Shown here in pieces: positions 7,771-16,010 of a DNA stretch of 22,991 nucleotides (its first letter is position 1; every line of letters begins with the position of its first letter). A program made the position numbers and the translations under genes. This stretch comes from JADLGJ01 sp031423615 (GTDB lineage: Bacteria; Omnitrophota; Gorgyraeia; Zapsychrales; JANLHA01), in NCBI GenBank assembly GCA_031423615.1, contig JANPFV010000092.1, positions 1-22,991 of the forward strand, given 5' to 3'. Below the pieces are notes generated by a model that made no database searches, was not told the origin of the DNA, and worked only from the letters and a program-made list of their open reading frames with translations.

Positions 7771-8010
7771 TTATTTAGATGAATTTCTTTCGCACGTCGT
7801 TTGACATTCCATTCTCATGGCCTGGATAAGATCCTTCCTCTCAGGATCATGAATATTGCGAGCTAAGGGCGCTATTCTTTTTTTATAACAGTCAGCAAGA
7901 CAATATCCCATACGGGTTTGTTTTATACTTCGAAACAGCGGTAAATAAAACGAAGCAAATACGACCAGTATCACTAAAGTGAGAAATCGATAAAAAATTT
8001 TCACTTGCAT
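7771..8010 (-). CDS. Small membrane-anchored protein with twin CX3C motifs, function unknown
   Basis: I do not recognise this 79-residue protein. Residues about 9-26 form one hydrophobic helix after a short basic start (K4, R8), so it is either an uncleaved signal anchor or a signal peptide. The remainder is highly charged and carries four cysteines as two CX3C pairs: CLADC (37-41) and CQTTC (69-73), 27 residues apart in a probably helical region. Twin CX3C pairs in other proteins form a helical hairpin held by two disulfides or bind a metal; that role here is inferred. AGGAG precedes the ATG at 8010 at good distance. It sits immediately upstream of rpe with no gap and downstream of tRNA-Leu. 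Its reading frame, ribosome site and coupling argue that it is a real gene. Confidence 0.72.
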   Translation of the reverse strand: MQVKIFYRFLTLVILVVFASFYLPLFRSIKQTRMGYCLADCYKKRIAPLARNIHDPERKDLIQAMRMECQTTCERNSSK

Positions 8011-8027
8011 AATCTCCTGAATATCAA

Positions 8028-8108
8028 TGCGCGGGGAGGGACTCGAACCCTCATGGGTTACCCCACACGCCCCTCAAACGTGCGCGTCTACCATTTCGCC
8101 ACCCGCGC
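8028..8108 (-). tRNA. tRNA-Leu (anticodon GAG)
   Basis: This is a long class II tRNA. The acceptor GCGCGGG pairs with CCCGCGC. The D arm contains AAATGGTAGACGCG, the anticodon stem CACGT/GCGTG encloses loop TTGAGGG (anticodon GAG), and the variable arm is TGGG..CCCA. The T arm has GGTTCGAGTCC. The discriminator is A and the CCA tail is not encoded, unlike in tRNA-Glu of this window. Its 5' end and upstream flank are duplicated nearby. Confidence 0.95.
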
Positions 8109-8173
8109 GAGACATGCTATTTTAAACTAAAATTCTATTAGAACGTTACAACTGAATTTCAAACTGCCTCGTC
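8098..8173. repeat. 76-bp direct repeat, copy 1 (covers tRNA-Leu 5' end and its upstream flank)
   Basis: Bases 8098-8173 recur without a visible mismatch at 8241-8316, 143 bp away. This copy contains the first 11 bases of tRNA-Leu and its AT-rich upstream region, which presumably holds its promoter. Confidence 0.95.
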
Positions 8174-8240
8174 CCGCTCCTGCGGGATTCGCCGACCGAG
8201 GACGAAATGTCCGAGGGAGTGCCGAGCGCTCCGTCGCGAG
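8174..8240. repeat. Hairpin-rich 67-bp spacer between the two 76-bp repeats
   Basis: The segment is GC-rich and full of short inverted repeats. CCCGC/GCGGG spans its left border, GGAC-GAAAT-GTCC lies near the middle (about 8200-8212), and GAGCGCTC is near the right end. No reading frame is convincing. It looks like a palindromic intergenic repeat of unknown family; its TGCCGAG...CGCG end resembles segments at 11388-11413 (- strand) and in the 16-kb array. Confidence 0.6.
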
Positions 8241-8316
8241 GCCACCCGCGCGAGACATGCTATTTTAAACTAAAATTCTATTAGAACGTTACAACTGAAT
8301 TTCAAACTGCCTCGTC
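8241..8316. repeat. 76-bp direct repeat, copy 2 (tRNA-Leu 5' stub and flank)
   Basis: Same 76 bases as 8098-8173. Here the tRNA part is only an 11-base stub of the 5' acceptor strand, so no second tRNA is encoded. It ends 12 bp before the pyrG stop codon. Confidence 0.95.
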
Positions 8317-8328
8317 AGACATTAAAGT

Positions 8329-9927
8329 TTAATTGGCCAAAGCTGCGGCAATAAATTCACGAAAGAGCGGATGCGCTTTTTCCGGCTTGGATTTAAACTC
8401 CGGATGAAACTGGCAGGCGACAAACCAGGGATGGTCTTTGAGCTCTATGATTTCAACTAAACCCGTCTGCGGATTTTTGCCAGCGACAATCATACCGTTT
8501 TTTTCTAAAACTTTCTTAAATTTATTGTTGAACTCATAACGGTGACGGTGACGTTCTGAAATGTTGTCCTTCTTATACGCTTTGGCGCTGTGCGTTCCCT
8601 TCTCCAATTTGCAAGCGTATGCGCCCAAGCGCATCGTCGCTCCCATACTCGTCACCTGTTCCTGCTCTTCCAAAAGGCTGATGACCGGATGTTTGGTTTC
8701 TTTTTCAAATTCGGTTGAATCCGCATCTTTAAAGCCGCAAACATTGCGGCTAAATTCGATCGTGGCCACTTGCATTCCTAGACAAATCCCAAAAAAAGGA
8801 ATTTTCTTTTCCCTGGCGAACTGCACGGCCCGGACCTTACCCATAATCCCGCGACTGCCGAAACCGCCGGGAACCAGGATCCCCTTGGAATCTCCCAGCA
8901 GCTTTTCAATATTCCCCGCCTCCAAAGTTTCCGAATCGATCTTATTTATAATCACCCGGCAGTCGTTGGCGATTCCTCCGTGCACCAGAGCTTCATAAAT
9001 GGATTTGTAAGCGTCCGGCAAAGCAATGTATTTCCCGACAACCGAAATCTTGATTTCCTTCTTAGGATTACGCAAGCGCTCAACAACATAATTCTTCCAT
9101 TCATGAAGATCTTTTTCTTCCCTCTTGATATTAAGTTTCTTTAAAATCAGATCGTCTATTCCCTCTTTCTTAAAGCAAAGCGGGACTTCATAAATATGTT
9201 TGACGTCGACGGCCTCAATGACCGCTTCACGATCCACATTGCAAAACAAAGCGATCTTTTCTTTTTGTTCTCGGGGAATCGGGCGTTCGGTGCGGCATAA
9301 TAACACATCAGGCTGAATGCCGATTTCGCGAAGTTTGTTGACCGAATGTTGCGTCGGCTTGGTTTTTTGTTCCCCGGCGGCTTTAATATAAGGAAGTAAA
9401 GTCACGTGAACAAAAATAGCGTAATGCTCACCTAACTCCCAGCGCATTTGCCGGATGGCTTCCAGAAACGGCAAGCTTTCAATGTCACCGACCGTGCCTC
9501 CAATTTCAATCAAGGCCACATCCACTTCCCCTTCACGGGCGCCTTTTTTAATACAACGTTTGATCTCATCGGTGATATGAGGGATAATCTGGACCGTCTT
9601 TCCCAAATAATCGCCGCGTCGTTCCTTGGTAATGACCGAATAATAAATCTTTCCTGTCGTAATATTGCTATCTTTGTTAATGACCGAATTGGTGAAACGC
9701 TCATAGTGCCCAAGATCCAGATCCGCTTCCGCCCCGTCTTCAGTCACATAAACTTCACCGTGCTGAAACGGATTCATCGTGCCCGGATCAACATTCAGAT
9801 AAGGATCACATTTGATCATCGATGTCGTCAACCCCCGCGCTTCCAGAAGCTTGGCAATAGAAGCTGCCGCCAAACCTTTTCCTAAACTAGAAACAACCCC
9901 ACCGGTAACGAAAATAAATTTTGTCAT
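8329..9927 (-). CDS. pyrG: CTP synthase (glutamine hydrolysing)
   Basis: It aminates UTP to CTP with ATP and ammonia from glutamine, the last step of pyrimidine nucleotide synthesis. The 532-residue length is normal. The N-terminal synthetase domain has FVTGGVVSSLGKG (6-18), KCDPYLNVDPGTM (39-51) and EVYVTEDGAEADLDLGHYER (58-77). The class I glutamine amidotransferase domain (from about 300) has GGFGSRG (364-370), the nucleophile in FFGICLGMQ (C382) and the His/Glu pair in QFHPEF (H508, E510). It starts 3 nt after the purF stop, so it is very likely the last gene of the carA-carB-purF-pyrG transcript. Only a weak GGGT sits upstream of the ATG, which fits coupling. Nothing in the sequence looks damaged. 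Confidence 0.98.
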   Translation of the reverse strand: MTKFIFVTGGVVSSLGKGLAAASIAKLLEARGLTTSMIKCDPYLNVDPGTMNPFQHGEVYVTEDGAEADLDLGHYERFTNSVINKDSNITTGKIYYSVITKERRGDYLGKTVQIIPHITDEIKRCIKKGAREGEVDVALIEIGGTVGDIESLPFLEAIRQMRWELGEHYAIFVHVTLLPYIKAAGEQKTKPTQHSVNKLREIGIQPDVLLCRTERPIPREQKEKIALFCNVDREAVIEAVDVKHIYEVPLCFKKEGIDDLILKKLNIKREEKDLHEWKNYVVERLRNPKKEIKISVVGKYIALPDAYKSIYEALVHGGIANDCRVIINKIDSETLEAGNIEKLLGDSKGILVPGGFGSRGIMGKVRAVQFAREKKIPFFGICLGMQVATIEFSRNVCGFKDADSTEFEKETKHPVISLLEEQEQVTSMGATMRLGAYACKLEKGTHSAKAYKKDNISERHRHRYEFNNKFKKVLEKNGMIVAGKNPQTGLVEIIELKDHPWFVACQFHPEFKSKPEKAHPLFREFIAAALAN

Positions 9928-9930
9928 AAT

Positions 9931-11349
9931 TTACCCATTGTGCGGATTATTGCCGTGAGAATTGGTTGCGGTTTGTCCTTCCAGAAGATACTTGCTGGTA
10001 TTCTCAGGAATTTTTACCGGATACTTGCCCGTAAAGCAGGAAGAACAAAAATCTTTACTGCTTTTCATAACCCCGAGCATGCCTTCAAGACTTAAATATT
10101 CCAAAGAATCAACCTGAATAAAATCCGCGACCTGCTTGACCGTTTTGTTGGCCGCGATAAGTTCCTTGCGGTCTGGAAAATCAATGCCATAAAAACACGG
10201 TGAAATGATGGGCGGGCAACTGATCCGCAAATGGATTTCCTTGACACCCGCGTCGCGCAAAACTTCAATACGGTTGCGGCTAGTGGTCCCGCGCACAATA
10301 GAGTCCTCGACGACGACGACCTTCTTTCCTTTTAGAATATCACGGATCGGATTGAGCTTGACCCGCACGCGAAAATCCCTGATAAATTGGGTCGGCTGAA
10401 TAAAAGTCCGACCAATATAATGGTTGCGAATGAGGCCGATTTCAAAAGGAATATTAAGTTTTTTAGAATACCCTAAAGCCGCGTACATTCCCGAGTCGGG
10501 GATGGGCATGACAAAATCCGCATTCTCTACCGGATGCTCAATGGCCAACTGTTCACCCAAACGTTTTCTCACATTGTAAACATTATCATCGAAAATATGG
10601 CTGTCGGGACGGGCAAAATAGACATTCTCAAAAATACAATACGCCTTGTTTCCTTTTTCCCGGCCGGGAAGAAAGGTGGACTCGATTTTGTCGCCTTTGA
10701 TAATGACGATTTCACCGGGTTCGATCTCGCGGATAAATTTGGCTTTCATAATATCCAGCGCCGAACTTTCACTGGCCAACACATAACTGTCTTCCAATTT
10801 TCCCAAACACAAAGGGCGAAAGCCTTTGATGTCGCGCGCGCCGACAATGGTGTCTCCGACGAGAAAAATCAGCGAAAAAGACCCTTCCAATTGCATCAAA
10901 ACTTCGGTGAACCATTGCTTATAGTTACCGTTTTGGGTACGCGCTAAAAGATGGACAATAATTTCCGAATCCATTGAAGTTTGAAAGATCGAACCGCCCT
11001 CTTCTAGCTTACGATATAACTCCTCCGTATTGGTCAAATTGCCATTGTGGGCGATAGCCAAAGGAAGTTTCCGATGGATGACTAAAAATGGTTGAATATT
11101 TTTAAAATTGCTGGATCCCGTGGTGGAATAACGGCAGTGGCCGATGGCCGTTGGGCCTTTGAGGTCTTCTAAAGAACTGACCGGAATGGCATCCGCGACA
11201 AGCCCGGGATTCTTGACCAGATGAATGTCTTTGCCGTCATATGTCGCGATACCAGCCGCTTCTTCGCCGCGATGCTGCAACGCGTACAGACCCAAAAAAG
11301 CGATCTTCGCGGCATCTTTATGATTGGAAATACCAATAATACCGCACAT
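9931..11349 (-). CDS. purF: Amidophosphoribosyltransferase, iron-sulfur type
   Basis: It catalyses the first committed step of purine synthesis, making phosphoribosylamine from PRPP and glutamine. The 472-residue protein begins MCGIIGIS, so Cys2 becomes the N-terminal nucleophile after Met removal; there is no propeptide of the kind seen in Bacillus. The PRPP-binding loop is VVVVEDSIVRGT (344-355). The four [4Fe-4S] ligands of the Bacillus-type enzyme appear present: C238 in YCIFENVYF, C385 in CFYGID, and C435 and C438 in FCSSCFTG. AAGGAG lies just upstream of the ATG. The C-terminal tail past residue 455 is unconserved. It follows carB by 114 bp and overlaps the pyrG initiation region closely, so purine and pyrimidine genes share one cluster. 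Confidence 0.97.
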   Translation of the reverse strand: MCGIIGISNHKDAAKIAFLGLYALQHRGEEAAGIATYDGKDIHLVKNPGLVADAIPVSSLEDLKGPTAIGHCRYSTTGSSNFKNIQPFLVIHRKLPLAIAHNGNLTNTEELYRKLEEGGSIFQTSMDSEIIVHLLARTQNGNYKQWFTEVLMQLEGSFSLIFLVGDTIVGARDIKGFRPLCLGKLEDSYVLASESSALDIMKAKFIREIEPGEIVIIKGDKIESTFLPGREKGNKAYCIFENVYFARPDSHIFDDNVYNVRKRLGEQLAIEHPVENADFVMPIPDSGMYAALGYSKKLNIPFEIGLIRNHYIGRTFIQPTQFIRDFRVRVKLNPIRDILKGKKVVVVEDSIVRGTTSRNRIEVLRDAGVKEIHLRISCPPIISPCFYGIDFPDRKELIAANKTVKQVADFIQVDSLEYLSLEGMLGVMKSSKDFCSSCFTGKYPVKIPENTSKYLLEGQTATNSHGNNPHNG

Positions 11350-11463
11350 GAAAGGACTCCTTAAAGATCCAAACGATTAATTTACAACGCGTCGGCCGGA
11401 AGGCCTCGGCACTGGCGCGCCCATTTCTAAACGGTGCGCGAACTTAAAAGATCCGTCTCAGTT
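11350..11463 (-). other. carB-purF intergenic leader with two hairpins
   Basis: Two possible stems are visible: GGCC-GGAA-GGCC at 11394-11405, and a 7-bp stem with one wobble pair formed by 11415-11421 and 11433-11439. Neither is followed by a U-run on the - strand, so neither looks like an intrinsic terminator. I see no recognisable purine riboswitch. The segment 11388-11413 resembles parts of the repeats near 8.2 kb and 16.1 kb. Confidence 0.4.
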
Positions 11464-14400
11464 TCAACGAACCTCACAAGGATTGCTTTTTTTAGAATGA
11501 TTTGTTTTATAGTAATTTTGTAACGAACGCACGGACATTTGTTTAGCTATGAGCGCTTCAATTCCGTTCACCGCCGCCCAAGCGCCTTGCAGAGTTGTAA
11601 TACAAGGAACATTATGTAAAATCGCGTCCGCCCGTATTGAGCGCATGTCCGACTGACTTTTTTTGCCTGACGGTGTATTGATAATCAAGTTTATCTCATT
11701 TTTTCGTATCAATGTCAATAAATTGTTTTTCCCCTCGTCGTGTTTGTCCACAATTTCTGATTCAACTCCGCTGGACTTAAGAGCCTTGGCCGTCCCGCGC
11801 GTGGCAATAATTGAGAACTTCATGTCCACCAGTTTTTTGGCCAAAAAGGCCACATTGCGCTTGTCCTCATCCTTGACGCTGACAAAAATTTTTCCCTGCC
11901 GGGGAAGTGCGGAATTGGCAGATATCTGCGACTTGGCAAAAGCCTCGCCAAACGAAGAGGCGATACCCATGACTTCACCAGTGGATTTCATTTCCGGTCC
12001 GAGGACAATATCCACACCAGAGAAACGGCTGAAAGGCAAAACGGATTCCTTGACGGCAACATGCGCCAGATCTTCACAACGGACGTTCAGATCAAAATCC
12101 TTAATCTTTTTGCCGGCCATGATCTGGGCCGCAATCTTGGCAACCGGTAAACCCGTGGCTTTGCTGACAAAAGGCACGGTCCGAGAGGCCCGCGGATTGA
12201 CTTCGAGCACCATGATTTTGCCGCCTTTGATGGCGTATTGAATATTTAAAAGGCCCACAACCTTAAGGCCTTGGGCGATCTTGCAGGTATTTTTTCTAAT
12301 CCCTTGAACAATGTTTTCGCTTAAAGTATGCGGCGGCAAAACACAAGCGGAATCACCGGAATGGATCCCCGCATTTTCGATATGCTCCATGATCCCCGCC
12401 ACGTAGGTCTCTTCTCCGTCGCAAATCGCATCCACATCCACTTCGATGGCGTCTTCAACAAATTTATCAATAAGAATAGGATGTCCGTCGGAAACCTCCT
12501 TGGCTTCTTCAATAAAAGACAAGAGAGATTCCTGATCGTACACAATACGCATGGCCCTCCCGCCCAAAACATACGACGGCCGCGCCAAAATCGGATAACC
12601 GATGTGCTGAGCCACTTTGACAGCTTCGTCGACCGACGTAGCCGAACCATTGGCCGGCTGGCTAATACCAAGCTGGGTAATAAAGGCAGAAAAGCGTTCG
12701 CGGTTTTCCGCCAGATCGATTGAATCCACACTTGTGCCGATGATCTTGACTCCCGCATCATACAAACGTTTGGCCAAATTGAGCGGCGTTTGCCCGCCAT
12801 ACTGCACGATCACACCGTCGGGATTTTCCACGTCAATGATATTCATCACATCTTCAAAAGTCAGCGGTTCAAAATACAGCCGGTCCGATGTATCGTAATC
12901 TGTCGAAACCGTCTCCGGATTGGAATTGACCATGATGGTTTCAAAACCCATGTCCTTTAAGGCAAACGCAGCATGGCAACAGCAATAATCAAACTCAATC
13001 CCCTGACCGATGCGATTAGGGCCCCCTCCTAAAATCAAAATCTTTTTCCGGGCCGCACTTTGACCGGCGTTCATTCTCTCATCGAAAAGGATGGCTTCGT
13101 CTTCGCTTTCATAGGTCGAATAATAATAAGGCGTATACGCTTCAAATTCCGCGGCGCAAGTGTCAACCTGTTTAAACGTCGCGACAATTCCCTCTTGTTT
13201 GCGCCAGATGCGGATTTCCCCTTCACTCTTTCCGGTGATCTGCGCCAATTGCGGGTCGCTAAAGCCATATTCCTTGGCTTTGCGCAACAATTTAACACTG
13301 AGAGTTTTTGTCTGTTGAAAAGTATGAACCAATTCATTTTCCAAATCAATGATCTCTTGGATCTGGGCAATGAACCAAGGATCAATAAAACTCAATTGAT
13401 AAATATCGTCGATAGTGAGGCCTTTTTGCAAAGCATACTTCACATAGAAAATACGGGAGGCGTTGGGTTCCTTGAGGCGCAAACGAATTTTTTCATCGGG
13501 AATATCCCGGAAATCCTGTTTATTGTCCAATCCGGTATGTTTGATTTCTAAACCGCGCAAAGCTTTTTGCAAGGCTTCCTTAAAAGTGCGGCCGATGGCC
13601 ATGGTTTCTCCCACCGATTTCATCTGCACACCTAGAATATCTTTGGCTTCCGGAAATTTTTCAAATGTAAAACGGGGAGCTTTGACCACGCAATAATCTA
13701 ATGCGGGTTCAAACGAAGCCGGCGTTTCGCGGGTGATGTCATTTTGAATTTCATCCAGCGAATAACCCACGGCGAGCTTCGCCGCGAATTTGGCAATGGG
13801 AAAACCGGTGGCCTTGCTGGCCAGGGCGGAACTGCGGGACACGCGCGGATTCATTTCAATCACGATCATGCGTCCGCTTTTGGGATCAATAGCAAACTGA
13901 ATATTGGAGCCTCCCGTCTCAACACCGATGGCGCGAATCAAAGCCAGCGCCGCATCACGCATTTTCTGATATTCGTAATCGGTCAATGTCTGCGCCGGAG
14001 CGACCGTAATACTATCTCCGGTATGAACGCCCATAGCGTCGATATTTTCAATGGAACAAACAATCACAACATTGTCCTTGTTATCGCGCATGATCTCCAG
14101 CTCAAATTCTTTCCAGCCCTCGATGGATTCTTCAATCAAAATCTGGTTAATCATACTGCTTTCGATTCCCAAGGCCGCAATTTTAACGAAATCCTCTTCA
14201 TTATGCGCGATCCCGCCTCCGGTGCCGCCTAAGGTATACGAGGGGCGAACGATTAAGGGATAACCAATCTCTGCGGCGGCGGCCAGCGCTTCACCCATGT
14301 TCTGCGCGAAAGCGCTTCGAGGAACATCCAGCCCGATATTGAGGACGATTTTTTTAAACTCCTGGCGGTCTTCCGCTTTTTTTATGACGTCATAATTAGC

Positions 14401-14751
14401 GCCCAGCATCTTCACATTATATTTTTGCAAAACTCCCTTCTCCCACAATTTCATGGCCAGGTTCAAAGCTGTCTGACCACCCAAAGTCGGCAAAATCGCA
14501 TCGGGTCGCTCGATCTGGATAATGTATTCGATAAATTCCGGAGTGAGAGGTTCGATATAGGTGGCATTTGACAATTCCGGATCGGTCATAATGGTCGCCG
14601 GATTGGAATTAGCGAGCACGACTTCAAAACCTTCTTGGCGCAAAGCCTTGCACGCCTGCGTCCCCGAGTAATCAAATTCGCACGCCTGACCGATGACAAT
14701 GGGTCCAGAGCCAAGCAGTAATATTTTTTTGATATCCGTACGTTTTGGCAT
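11464..14751 (-). CDS. carB: Carbamoyl-phosphate synthase large subunit
   Basis: With CarA it makes carbamoyl phosphate for pyrimidine and arginine synthesis; CarB holds the two ATP-grasp phosphorylation sites, the ammonia tunnel and the C-terminal allosteric domain. The chosen start gives 1095 aa, close to the usual 1070-1080. The first synthetase half opens with KILLLGSGPIVIGQACEFDY and contains RPSYTLGGTGGG and EMNPRVSRSSALASKATG. The second half repeats the pattern: ILILGGGPNRIGQGIEFDY, RPSYVLGGRAM and EVNPRASRTVPFVSKATG. The MGS-like domain lies at the C-terminus (FSIIATRGTAKAL). I use the ATG at 14751, which begins MPKRTDIKKI as in other CarB proteins. An upstream in-frame TTG at 14796 would add 15 residues unlike the family. 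It lies 67 bp downstream of carA. Confidence 0.97.
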   Translation of the reverse strand: MPKRTDIKKILLLGSGPIVIGQACEFDYSGTQACKALRQEGFEVVLANSNPATIMTDPELSNATYIEPLTPEFIEYIIQIERPDAILPTLGGQTALNLAMKLWEKGVLQKYNVKMLGANYDVIKKAEDRQEFKKIVLNIGLDVPRSAFAQNMGEALAAAAEIGYPLIVRPSYTLGGTGGGIAHNEEDFVKIAALGIESSMINQILIEESIEGWKEFELEIMRDNKDNVVIVCSIENIDAMGVHTGDSITVAPAQTLTDYEYQKMRDAALALIRAIGVETGGSNIQFAIDPKSGRMIVIEMNPRVSRSSALASKATGFPIAKFAAKLAVGYSLDEIQNDITRETPASFEPALDYCVVKAPRFTFEKFPEAKDILGVQMKSVGETMAIGRTFKEALQKALRGLEIKHTGLDNKQDFRDIPDEKIRLRLKEPNASRIFYVKYALQKGLTIDDIYQLSFIDPWFIAQIQEIIDLENELVHTFQQTKTLSVKLLRKAKEYGFSDPQLAQITGKSEGEIRIWRKQEGIVATFKQVDTCAAEFEAYTPYYYSTYESEDEAILFDERMNAGQSAARKKILILGGGPNRIGQGIEFDYCCCHAAFALKDMGFETIMVNSNPETVSTDYDTSDRLYFEPLTFEDVMNIIDVENPDGVIVQYGGQTPLNLAKRLYDAGVKIIGTSVDSIDLAENRERFSAFITQLGISQPANGSATSVDEAVKVAQHIGYPILARPSYVLGGRAMRIVYDQESLLSFIEEAKEVSDGHPILIDKFVEDAIEVDVDAICDGEETYVAGIMEHIENAGIHSGDSACVLPPHTLSENIVQGIRKNTCKIAQGLKVVGLLNIQYAIKGGKIMVLEVNPRASRTVPFVSKATGLPVAKIAAQIMAGKKIKDFDLNVRCEDLAHVAVKESVLPFSRFSGVDIVLGPEMKSTGEVMGIASSFGEAFAKSQISANSALPRQGKIFVSVKDEDKRNVAFLAKKLVDMKFSIIATRGTAKALKSSGVESEIVDKHDEGKNNLLTLIRKNEINLIINTPSGKKSQSDMRSIRADAILHNVPCITTLQGAWAAVNGIEALIAKQMSVRSLQNYYKTNHSKKSNPCEVR

Positions 14752-14818
14752 ATGATCTTTTTCTGCGGATCCTTTTGGGACCTGCGGGCCAACCAACTTC
14801 AGGCGCCGCCGCCTTTTT

Positions 14819-15931
14819 TTATTTCTTTTCTTTCTTAAATTCTTTCATCGATTCGATGAACGGGTCGAATAAATATTGCGCGTCGCGCGGTCCCGGCGCA
14901 GCCTCCGGATGATACTGAATAGAATAAACCGGAAATTTCCTGTGACGCAATCCCTCGACGGTACGGTCATTTAAATTCACATCGATCATTTCCACTTCCG
15001 CGGGGTCCAGGCTGTCCATATCCACGCAATAATTATGATTTTGAGACGTAATGCTCACCCGATTGTCGAGAATGTCCTTAACGGGATGATTGGCTCCGTG
15101 ATGGCCGAATTTCAATTTGTATGTGCGGCCGCCCAAAGCCAAACCTAAAATTTGATGACCTAAACAAATTCCGAATACCGGCAACTGACCGAAAAATTGT
15201 TGCACAGTTTTAATAACATACGGCACCGCGGCCGGATCGCCCGGCCCATTAGACAAAAAAAGCCCGTCGGGTTTGACCGACATGATCTGCTCGAAGGATG
15301 CATTCGCAGGAAAAACGTGCACATCACATCCCCTTTGGGCCAAAATACGCAAGATGTTGGTCTTAATACCGCAATCGAGGGCCGCGACTTTATATAACGG
15401 GGCGCCTTTGTAAGCACCGGTAGCCGGCCAAAAGTAGGACTTGGAACTTGTGACCGTCTTGACCCAATCTACATTTTCGATTGACGGAGAAGCCTTAAGT
15501 TTTGCGGCGAGACTGTCGGAATTGAAATCTTCTGTCGAAATTATGGCTTTCATAGCACCGGACAAGCGCAAATGACGCGTCAAAGCGCGAGTATCAAACC
15601 CTTCCATGGCTAGGATCATGTTCTCTTCTAAATATTGGATGAGACTTTTCGTGGCGCGAAAATTGGAATGATGGCGGCAGAATTCTTTGGCGATAAAACC
15701 TTTAACGTGGACCTTAGAAGACTCGACATCGACGTCATTTATGCCGTAATTGCCGATTAAGGGATAGGTCATGACGACGATCTGGCCGGCGTAGGACGGA
15801 TCGGTCAAAATTTCCTGATAGCCGCTCATCGCGGTATTAAAGACAACTTCGCCTGTCGTTTCGCCGCTTACCGTCAAAGACTGGCCGGTAAAAACCTTGC
15901 CATCTTCCAGATATAAAATCGCGTCTTTCAT
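14819..15931 (-). CDS. carA: Carbamoyl-phosphate synthase small subunit (glutaminase)
   Basis: CarA hydrolyses glutamine and passes ammonia to CarB. The 370-residue protein has the CarA-specific N-terminal domain (FNTAMSGYQEILTDPSYAGQ, 31-50) and a class I glutamine amidotransferase domain with LSNGPGDP (226-233), the nucleophile in FGICLGHQ (C256), and QYHPEAAPGP (H341, E343). It is the first gene of the carA-carB-purF-pyrG cluster. The strong promoter-like sequence upstream would give a leader of about 45 nt. No clear Shine-Dalgarno is seen before the ATG; the start matches the normal beginning of the protein (DAILYLEDG). The structured repeat array lies directly upstream of and partly over the promoter. 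Confidence 0.97.
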   Translation of the reverse strand: MKDAILYLEDGKVFTGQSLTVSGETTGEVVFNTAMSGYQEILTDPSYAGQIVVMTYPLIGNYGINDVDVESSKVHVKGFIAKEFCRHHSNFRATKSLIQYLEENMILAMEGFDTRALTRHLRLSGAMKAIISTEDFNSDSLAAKLKASPSIENVDWVKTVTSSKSYFWPATGAYKGAPLYKVAALDCGIKTNILRILAQRGCDVHVFPANASFEQIMSVKPDGLFLSNGPGDPAAVPYVIKTVQQFFGQLPVFGICLGHQILGLALGGRTYKLKFGHHGANHPVKDILDNRVSITSQNHNYCVDMDSLDPAEVEMIDVNLNDRTVEGLRHRKFPVYSIQYHPEAAPGPRDAQYLFDPFIESMKEFKKEKK

Positions 15932-15982
15932 GAAGCTTGACTACCAGAGAAGATTGAAAAAGGTAAGGATTTATTTTGAATA

Positions 15983-16010
15983 ACTATATCATCGAATACT
16001 TGAAAGTCAA
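15983..16010 (-). promoter_or_regulatory. carA: Sigma70-like promoter of the carA operon
   Basis: TTGACT (16005-16010) and TATAGT (15983-15988) on the - strand are 16 bp apart, giving a start near 15976 and a leader of about 45 nt to the carA ATG. The -35 box shares bases 16008-16010 with the outer arm of the adjacent repeat hairpin. This is the best promoter match in the window. Confidence 0.6.

Noticed and set aside
11350..11463. Purine riboswitch or T-box upstream of purF
   Set aside because: Only two short hairpins are present. I see no conserved aptamer core and no terminator.
11663..12241. Long + strand open frame opposite carB
   Set aside because: It lies fully antisense to a well-conserved gene and its product has no family features. 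Several similar frames oppose carB, pyrG and glpD and are codon-bias shadows.
14752..14796. TTG start that lengthens CarB by 15 residues
   Set aside because: The added residues are unlike CarB proteins, which normally begin MPKR-type sequence at the ATG at 14751.
14800..14820. Intrinsic terminator on the + strand (stem AGGCG/CGCCT then seven T)
   Set aside because: It sits in the carA-carB junction with no + strand gene to terminate. On the transcribed strand the T-run becomes the Lys-rich carA end, so it is probably coincidental.
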